Shown here one piece after another: positions 31,822 through 36,715 of a DNA stretch of 36,715 bases. Origin of the DNA: a virus; the IMG/VR virus record IMGVR_UViG_3300009550_000029, positions 1 to 36,715 of that record, one strand, 5' to 3'. Position 1 is the first letter of the stretch. Every line of letters begins with the position of its first letter. A model generated the notes under the pieces. The model saw only the letters and a program-made list of their open reading frames with translations. It was not told where the DNA came from and made no database searches. The position numbers were made by a program, and so were the translations under genes.

Positions 31822-32466
31822 ATGAGTGATATTCGAGAGGCGTTTGAGGCGCTGAACAAGTACCGAAAAGCCTACGACGAAATGTATCAAATGCTAGGCA
31901 TATTCCTCGACGCAGACGAGGGGCTGGAAAAGCCGGACATTGACGAAGCCTGGGCGGCATTCAATCTAGCTCCCGGCCCTGTTTACTGGAAGGCCATCGA
32001 AGCCGCCCTTAGCGCCAATAGTGGGGAGGCGGTGCCCGTCCCATGGCCCGACCATATTGCCGACGCCGGGAAGGTGGATGATATGGGCGGCTGGACGGGG
32101 TCTATTACTCGAAGCCAAGCTATCAAAATTCTAGATAGGGCCACCGACAAAGACGACCCTCACTGGGAGTTTGTTGTTGAAGATTTCTATGACGAAGCCA
32201 GCGACACCATGCCCACAATTTTTCATGTTTTTGCTGCTATCGGAGTCACCGAGGAAGAATACCGGAAGGCAACCGGGGCAGAGAACATTGACTGGCCTGC
32301 CACCGACCCCTCTGTGCCGGAGAACGATGCGGGAGCAGATGCAGTCATCCAGTTCAAAGACGAGCTACTGAAATCTGTTAAGCCTATTTTCCAGCCACAC
32401 ATCGAAGGCGTCTGCGCTGTTGTACTCGAACGCCTCCGCACCGCTGGCGACGAGGGGGAGGATTAA
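31822..32466 (+). CDS. Acidic phage protein, unknown
   Basis: 214 residues from ATG 31822 (CAGGAGCAATACG). Highly acidic, with a mix of helices (REAFEALNKYRKAYDEMYQML) and short turns; no catalytic or metal motif. Its divergence from neighbours in composition (more AT) suggests accessory origin. Confidence 0.62.
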   Translation: MSDIREAFEALNKYRKAYDEMYQMLGIFLDADEGLEKPDIDEAWAAFNLAPGPVYWKAIEAALSANSGEAVPVPWPDHIADAGKVDDMGGWTGSITRSQAIKILDRATDKDDPHWEFVVEDFYDEASDTMPTIFHVFAAIGVTEEEYRKATGAENIDWPATDPSVPENDAGADAVIQFKDELLKSVKPIFQPHIEGVCAVVLERLRTAGDEGED

Positions 32467-32469
32467 ATC

Positions 32470-32706
32470 ATGAAATGGATTTCACAGCACAAGTGTGAGT
32501 GCGGGTTTAGGAAGAAACTTCCCTTTGACAGTACTTTCTTTGCGCACGATGACGCCTGTCCAAAATGCGGGGAATTCCAGTCAGAGATGGAGCTAGTAGT
32601 GGAGCGATGGGTCAGCCTAGCAAAATGGTGGAACCCGCTTACATGGCGGGAGGGCTACTGGGTGCCCCGCCCCACCCATAACGGAGGTGAGAGCGATGAG
32701 CAATAA
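32470..32706 (+). CDS. Small zinc-ribbon protein
   Basis: 78 residues. Paired cysteines HKCECGFRKK and CPKCGEF form a zinc ribbon in the first 40 residues; the tail is tryptophan-rich (AKWWNPLTWREGYW). Overlaps the next start by 11 bases. Function unknown. Confidence 0.62.
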   Translation: MKWISQHKCECGFRKKLPFDSTFFAHDDACPKCGEFQSEMELVVERWVSLAKWWNPLTWREGYWVPRPTHNGGESDEQ

Positions 32707-33031
32707 CCATGCCGCCATGTGCGTTTATTGCGGCGAAGCGGTGATATACGACACGCGAGAAGTCACCGACATGGCCAACGCTCACGCGAAAATCGTTGAG
32801 CATGACCAGCAGTGCCCACGGAATCCGCTTGTGGCTCGCATTGCGGAGCTTGAGAAAGCGCTGGAGCGCACAGTTGATCAAGCGGAGCGGTGCCTGAATG
32901 AAGCATGCTGCTCTGCCGTCGAAAAACTCACCGAGCTTGCCCCGCACATGGGGTGGGATGCTGGCGAGGAAACAGCAAAGCTACACATGCGCCGTGTCCG
33001 CGCCGCCGCCCTGCTCAAGGAGAAGGACTAA
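32696..33031 (+). CDS. Small cysteine-containing coiled protein, unknown
   Basis: 111 residues from ATG 32696 (GGAGGTGAGAGCG). N-terminal CVYCGEA with a later QQCP gives a possible zinc site, followed by a coiled coil (ARIAELEKALERTVDQAERC). TAATG overlap with the next gene. Confidence 0.6.
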   Translation: MSNNHAAMCVYCGEAVIYDTREVTDMANAHAKIVEHDQQCPRNPLVARIAELEKALERTVDQAERCLNEACCSAVEKLTELAPHMGWDAGEETAKLHMRRVRAAALLKEKD

Positions 33032-33243
33032 TGCCCTACTCCCGCGCCAGCTTCCGCCACACCTTCAACTCCGGCGATACCGTGGAAATGACCAGCAACC
33101 CATTTAAGGCCAACAGCTGGAGCCGGGCACGGGAGCTGGCCAGGGCTTTTGGCTATGACGATGACGTGAGAATAGCGGTGGCTGACGTGGATCAGAGCAG
33201 CGGACGCCGCACTGAATACCCGCAACTGACAGTGGTGGAGTGA
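33031..33243 (+). CDS. Small phage protein, unknown
   Basis: 70 residues from ATG 33031, coupled to the previous gene by TAATG; the reading from 32905 would overlap it and is rejected. Segment SWSRARELARAFGYDDDVRIAV suggests a small alpha/beta fold. No known motif. Confidence 0.58.
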   Translation: MPYSRASFRHTFNSGDTVEMTSNPFKANSWSRARELARAFGYDDDVRIAVADVDQSSGRRTEYPQLTVVE

Positions 33244-33246
33244 ATA

Positions 33247-33612
33247 ATGGAAGAGCTAAAAATTCTGGTTGGAATGGTCGCAGATCTGCCTCAGATGGCG
33301 CTCTGGGTTGTTGCCCTGTTTTTCGCATACAAGGTCACGATAGTCGGGTCCATCTTTGGCGTGCTGCGCCTGCTTATCATCAAGGCGCACAGCTGGCTGA
33401 CTACCCCGAGAGAAAACATCGTCAGGGAAGTAAAGGATTCAGATGTCGACCGGCTGACAATCCGGGATGCCTACCCGGAACTGATCAACCAAATTGAACG
33501 CCTTCGCGGCGTGGGCAGAGGGCAGCGCGATTCAAAATACATCCACACCCAGGACGTGGAGTGGTTACGCGATGCCATCACCGAGAAAATAAAGCGCGGT
33601 GATCAAGCATGA
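33247..33612 (+). CDS. Membrane-anchored phage protein, unknown
   Basis: 121 residues. One or two hydrophobic helices in residues ~15-45 (MALWVVALFFAYKVTIVG, IFGVLRLLIIKA), then a soluble helical tail (DRLTIRDAYPELINQIERL, DVEWLRDAITEKIKRG). ATGA overlap with the methyltransferase start. Function unknown. Confidence 0.62.
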   Translation: MEELKILVGMVADLPQMALWVVALFFAYKVTIVGSIFGVLRLLIIKAHSWLTTPRENIVREVKDSDVDRLTIRDAYPELINQIERLRGVGRGQRDSKYIHTQDVEWLRDAITEKIKRGDQA

Positions 33613-35039
33613 ACCACTTTCGCACCCACCCCCAAGCCGGCTTCAACTTCGATGAACTGATCGTGGACAACTTCGCCGGCGGCGGGGGTGCCAGCACCGG
33701 CATCGAGCAGGCCATTGGCCGCCCCGTGGATATCGCCATCAACCACAACCCGGTGGCACTGGCCATGCACGAGACCAACCACCCCCACACCAAGCACTAC
33801 TGCGAATCCGTGTGGGATGTGGATCCGCGCAAGGTCACCCAGGGACGGCCGGTAGGCCTCGCCTGGTTCAGCCCAGACTGCCGCCACTTCAGCAAAGCCA
33901 AAGGTAGCAAGCCCGTCTCACCACAAGTGCGCGGCCTGGCCTGGGTAGTCATGCGCTGGGTGGGTACCGTGAAACCCCGGGTGATCATGCTCGAGAACGT
34001 GGAGGAATTCGTCACCTGGGGACCAGTGATCAAAGAAGAAACCCCGGACGGCATCATTCACATGCCCTGCCCGAAGCGTAAAGGTCACACCTTCCGCAGT
34101 TTCGTGAACGCCCTGAAGCGCCACGGGTACCAGGTAGAATGGAAAGAGCTGCGGGCCTGCGACTACGGCGCCCCCACCATCCGCAAGCGCCTGTTTCTGG
34201 TCGCCCGCTGCGATGGCCAGCCCATCGTCTGGCCAGCCGCCACCCACGGCCCGGGCCTCAAGCCCTATCGCACCGCCGCAGACATCATCGACTGGAGCCT
34301 TCCCTGCCCCAGTATCTTCGAGCGCAAGCGGCCCCTCGCCGATGCCACTTGCCGCCGGATCGCCGAAGGCATCCGCCGCTATGTCGTGGAATCAGGGGAT
34401 CCGTTCATTGTGCCCATCGCCAACTTCAACGGCAGAGACACCACACACAACATCCGCGAACCGCTCCGGACGATCACGGCTTGGCCAAAGGGCGGCCACT
34501 TTGCACTGGTTCAGGCTTTCCTCGCCAAGCACTACACCGGCGTAGTCGGTACCGACCTGCGCCAACCCCTTGGCACCGTCACCACAGTGGATCACCACAG
34601 CCTGGTGACCAGCCACATGGTGAAGCTGCGCGGCAGCAACACCGGCCACGAAGCCCGGGAGCCCCTGCACACAATCAGCGCCCAGGGCACCCACCATGGC
34701 GAAGTCCGGGCCTTCCTGATGAAGTACTACAGCGAGGGAGGCCAGTGGCAGGCCCTGAAGGAGCCCCTGCACACCATCCCCACCAAAGACCGACTCGGCT
34801 TGGTCATGGTGAAAGGCGAGCCCTACCAGATCGTGGATATCGGCATGCGCATGCTGCAGCCCCACGAGCTATTCACCGGCCAGGGCTTCCCGGCTGACTA
34901 CATCCACACCCACACCTTCGACGGCACCCGCCTCACCAAGGCCGACCAGGTGAAGATGTGCGGCAACAGCGTCTCACCCTACCCTTGCCGGGCACTGGTG
35001 GAGGCAAATATGGTTCAATCAATGGAGGCAGCAGCATGA
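33609..35039 (+). CDS. DNA cytosine-5 methyltransferase with repeated recognition region
   Basis: 476 residues. Motif I FAGGGGASTG (residues 22-31), catalytic Cys91 in FSPDCRHFSKAKG where the usual Pro before Cys is Asp, ENV at 129-131, a motif VIII-like APTIRKRLF, motif IX MLQPHELFTGQGFP and motif X MCGNSVSPYPC are all present in order, so it should be active. Between VIII and IX the target-recognition region contains four repeats of the outline [REK][EQ]PLxTI. The enzyme transfers a methyl group from SAM to cytosine C5 and may shield phage DNA from host restriction. Target sequence unknown. Starts and ends in ATGA overlaps. Confidence 0.9.
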   Translation: MNHFRTHPQAGFNFDELIVDNFAGGGGASTGIEQAIGRPVDIAINHNPVALAMHETNHPHTKHYCESVWDVDPRKVTQGRPVGLAWFSPDCRHFSKAKGSKPVSPQVRGLAWVVMRWVGTVKPRVIMLENVEEFVTWGPVIKEETPDGIIHMPCPKRKGHTFRSFVNALKRHGYQVEWKELRACDYGAPTIRKRLFLVARCDGQPIVWPAATHGPGLKPYRTAADIIDWSLPCPSIFERKRPLADATCRRIAEGIRRYVVESGDPFIVPIANFNGRDTTHNIREPLRTITAWPKGGHFALVQAFLAKHYTGVVGTDLRQPLGTVTTVDHHSLVTSHMVKLRGSNTGHEAREPLHTISAQGTHHGEVRAFLMKYYSEGGQWQALKEPLHTIPTKDRLGLVMVKGEPYQIVDIGMRMLQPHELFTGQGFPADYIHTHTFDGTRLTKADQVKMCGNSVSPYPCRALVEANMVQSMEAAA

Positions 35040-35287
35040 ACACAGGAGCCACCATGGTCACCGATGAGCAACGCCTGCACCAACTGGGCATGGCGACCCT
35101 CAGCGATAAAGCAAAAAGCATCTGCGAGCAGCAGTACCGCCTGCATGGCCCCATCGCTGGCTGCAGCAGCTGCCCACTGGCCTCGCCATGCAGAGCAAAC
35201 CCGGTACCGGATACTCTGGACGAACACCAAAGCCGCATTGAGGCGATCAACACAACGGCGGAAGGCTGCCAGGTGGGTGCGTCATGA
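35036..35287 (+). CDS. Small cysteine-rich phage protein, unknown
   Basis: 83 residues, ATGA overlap with the methyltransferase and with the next gene. Contains CSSCPLASPC, a possible metal site, in a helical context. No known family. Confidence 0.6.
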   Translation: MNTGATMVTDEQRLHQLGMATLSDKAKSICEQQYRLHGPIAGCSSCPLASPCRANPVPDTLDEHQSRIEAINTTAEGCQVGAS

Positions 35288-35496
35288 CCAGTATGCGTTT
35301 TCTCACCGAGGCCGAGTTAGAGCACCTGACCGGCTACAGAGCGCCCAGCTGCCAACGACGAGAGCTGCTGACGATGGGCATCCGCTTCTTTACCCGGCCA
35401 AAAGACGGGCACCCAGTTGTGCTGCACGAAGATGTCGCCGCAACCCAGAAGAAGAGCACCAAAGGGAGAGAGCCAGCATGGCAAAAAGCCAGCTGA
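35284..35496 (+). CDS. DUF4224 family protein
   Basis: 70 residues. FLTEAELEHLTGYRAPSCQRRELLTMGIRFF (parts: ELEHLTGYRAPS, MGIRFFTRPKDGHPVV) is the DUF4224 pattern, a small protein that almost always precedes phage integrase genes and may act as an excision or accessory factor. It overlaps the integrase start by 19 bases. Confidence 0.8.
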   Translation: MTSMRFLTEAELEHLTGYRAPSCQRRELLTMGIRFFTRPKDGHPVVLHEDVAATQKKSTKGREPAWQKAS

Positions 35497-36530
35497 AGCC
35501 ATTTGCGCAAGGGGTGCGATGGAAAAATGGCGCGTGGCGTTACCGCGTACCCCGCTGGGTAGACCCCATCACCCTGAACCGTGTCTTTGAGGGCCGCAAG
35601 GAAGTCACACTGGGCCCCAATATGGCAGACGCGGCCCAGCGTTACTCCGAACTAATGAGAGAACTGGAAGGCGGCATCAGCACCATCCGCACCATCGGCG
35701 AGCTGATGGACCGATATGCCGCCGAAGTGATCCCCCTGAAAGCCCCTGCCACCAGGAAAAACAATCTGATCAGCATCAGCCGCCTGCGCCCCGTGTTCGG
35801 CGCCATGCTCCCCCATGAATTCGAGAGCCACCACGCATTCAAATACCGGGATATCCGCCGGGAAACGCCCACATCAGCAAATAGAGACATAGAAGTCCTA
35901 TCACACCTGTTCAGCAAGGCGATTGAATGGGGGCTATTGCGCAACGATCAGCACCCCATTCGAGGCCTTCGGATCAAAAACCCGAGCAAGACACGGGATC
36001 GGTACGTGAGCAACGCGGAACTGGAAGCCGCCCTGGAACTGGCCAGCCCCTTCCTCTGCGCCTACGTTCGCCTGAAGGTGGCCCTTGGCCTCAGGAAAGC
36101 CGACATGCTGCGTCTGGAGCTCAGGAACGCCTCACCGGACGGTATCACCGCCAAACCCTCGAAAACGGCCTCCACGTCCGGGAAATCGACGGTATACACC
36201 TGGAACGAAGAACGGCAGTCAGCCTGGGAAGCGGCAAAAGCCATGCGGCCCAAGCGAGTGGCCAGCATTACCTACCTGTTCTGCACCCGCAGCGGCGACC
36301 CGTATATCAAGGAAGACGGCACCACCAGTGGCTTTGACAGCATCTTCCGCCGGTGGATCGACAAGTGCCTGGAGAAAGGAGTGATCGGGGAGAGATTCAC
36401 GGAGAACGACCTTCGAGCGAAGGTAGCCAGCGATAGCCAAGACTTGGAACAAGCGCGCCGTAGACTGAGCCACACCAGCGCCACGACCACCCGCCGCCAC
36501 TACGCCAGAAAGCCCGAGAGAGCAGACTAG
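35478..36530 (+). CDS. int: Tyrosine-type phage integrase
   Basis: 350 residues from ATG 35478 (GGGAGAGAGCC). Catalytic residues are visible: Arg206 in ALGLRKADML, the ENDLR313 segment where the usual His is Asn310, His332 in LSHTSATTT and nucleophile Tyr342 in RRHYAR. The N-terminal arm-binding part (VRWKNGAWRYRVPR) and core-binding SAM-like domain (residues ~70-165) precede. It integrates the phage at the neighbouring tRNA-Lys gene. Last gene of the PL-like operon. Confidence 0.93.
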   Translation: MAKSQLKPFAQGVRWKNGAWRYRVPRWVDPITLNRVFEGRKEVTLGPNMADAAQRYSELMRELEGGISTIRTIGELMDRYAAEVIPLKAPATRKNNLISISRLRPVFGAMLPHEFESHHAFKYRDIRRETPTSANRDIEVLSHLFSKAIEWGLLRNDQHPIRGLRIKNPSKTRDRYVSNAELEAALELASPFLCAYVRLKVALGLRKADMLRLELRNASPDGITAKPSKTASTSGKSTVYTWNEERQSAWEAAKAMRPKRVASITYLFCTRSGDPYIKEDGTTSGFDSIFRRWIDKCLEKGVIGERFTENDLRAKVASDSQDLEQARRRLSHTSATTTRRHYARKPERAD

Positions 36531-36560
36531 TGTGGGACAACTGGCCACCTGTGGGACAAC
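36531..36560 (+). repeat. Two direct repeats, probable integrase arm-type sites
   Basis: TGTGGGACAAC occurs at 36531-36541 and 36550-36560, spaced 19 bases, between the integrase stop and the tRNA. This is where arm-type binding sites of tyrosine integrases are expected, since the core site lies in the tRNA end next to them. Confidence 0.6.
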
Positions 36561-36561
36561 G

Positions 36562-36590
36562 AAAAAGGGCCCGCCAGTGGCGAGCCCTTT
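36562..36590. terminator. Bidirectional terminator between int and tRNA-Lys
   Basis: AAAGGGC (36564-36570) pairs with a GCCCTTT arm (36584-36590), extended by GCC/GGC around the loop. Leftward it is followed by five U residues (36562-36566), suiting the tRNA transcript; rightward it can stop the int message. Confidence 0.68.
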
Positions 36591-36595
36591 AAATA

Positions 36596-36640
36596 TGGTG
36601 GGTCGTGCTGGATTCGAACCAGCGACCAATTGGTTAAAAG
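36596..36640. other. Probable attachment-site core (att) in the tRNA 3' half
   Basis: Inferred from the integrase gene ending 65 bases away and the tRNA 3' end facing it. The second copy needed to fix the exact core lies left of the window. Boundaries given are only the 3' half of the tRNA. Confidence 0.5.
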
Positions 36641-36671
36641 CCAACTGCTCTACCAACTGAGCTAACGACCC
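36596..36671 (-). tRNA. tRNA-Lys (UUU anticodon), prophage attachment gene
   Basis: 76 bases on the minus strand, beginning GGGTCGTTAGCTCAGTTGG and ending with an encoded CCA. Anticodon loop CTTTTAA gives UUU (Lys). The T-arm GGTTCGAATCC is perfect and the acceptor stem GGGTCGT pairs with ACGACCC. Its 3' end faces the phage integrase gene, the usual arrangement at a tRNA attachment site where the phage restores the 3' half. Confidence 0.96.
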
Positions 36672-36690
36672 GCTCCCGAAGGAGGCGCAA

Positions 36691-36696
36691 ATAATA
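36691..36696 (-). promoter_or_regulatory. -10 box of the tRNA-Lys promoter
   Basis: TATTAT on the minus strand, followed by a GC-rich discriminator (GCGCC) as in stringently controlled stable-RNA promoters. The -35 box would fall at or past the window edge. Lies in presumed host DNA. Confidence 0.5.
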
Positions 36697-36715
36697 CGGA
36701 TTTATTTCTGGGTGA

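Overview
The window is the right-hand part of a temperate, lambda-like siphophage integrated as a prophage. It ends at a host tRNA-Lys(UUU) gene at the right edge (36596-36671, minus strand). The left edge cuts through a glycine-rich tail-fibre gene, so the left attachment site and probably a few distal-tail genes lie outside. GC-rich coding DNA, lambda-type proteins (GpA terminase, lambda portal, gpW, minor tail protein Z, Rz/Rz1) and a PrtN-like regulator point to a gammaproteobacterial host. A marine or halophilic genus such as Marinobacter is only a guess.

From right to left on the minus strand, the late module starts at a lambda/82 Q-like gene (19474-20070). It is followed by a candidate late promoter and three terminators in tandem. 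Then come the lysis genes (holin, M15 peptidase, nested Rz/Rz1), small and large terminase, gpW, portal, a ClpP-protease/major-capsid fusion, a DUF2190 decoration protein, connectors, Z, U-like, tail tube, tape measure, three distal tail proteins and the glycine-rich fibre. A plus-strand Doc-type toxin operon (8285-8956) is inserted between tail tube and tape measure, where a tail-assembly chaperone is normally found.

The control and replication region spans 20100-25960. A CI-like S24 repressor (plus) faces Cro (minus). Cro is followed by a CII-family (CP76) gene, a PriCT-2/Toprim primase, an inverted zinc-ribbon membrane moron, a DUF5906 helicase, and a 230-bp array of short repeats around an AT-rich core that looks like a replication origin. 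Between CI and Cro lie three operator-like palindromes whose centres are exactly 24 bp apart (consensus TACC-N3-GGTA). Three more copies sit in front of the rightward operon at 25889-25946. This reproduces the lambda OR/OL layout.

The rightward (PL-like) operon runs from 25958 to 36530 with many ATGA overlaps. It encodes small unknown proteins, a dNMP kinase, a cupin-like protein, a KilAC-like protein, a PrtN-family regulator, a MazG-like pyrophosphohydrolase, a DUF2303 protein, a C5 cytosine methyltransferase with a repeated recognition region, DUF4224 and the tyrosine integrase. One unrelated AT-rich membrane-protein gene (27545-28207) lies in this operon on the opposite strand. The integrase is followed by two 11-bp direct repeats (probable arm sites) and a shared terminator before the tRNA.

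The parts most worth attention are the six-site operator system, the iteron-like origin, the Q/late-promoter/terminator cluster, the Doc operon with an unfamiliar antitoxin inside the tail operon, and the inverted morons at 22236, 25498 and 27545.
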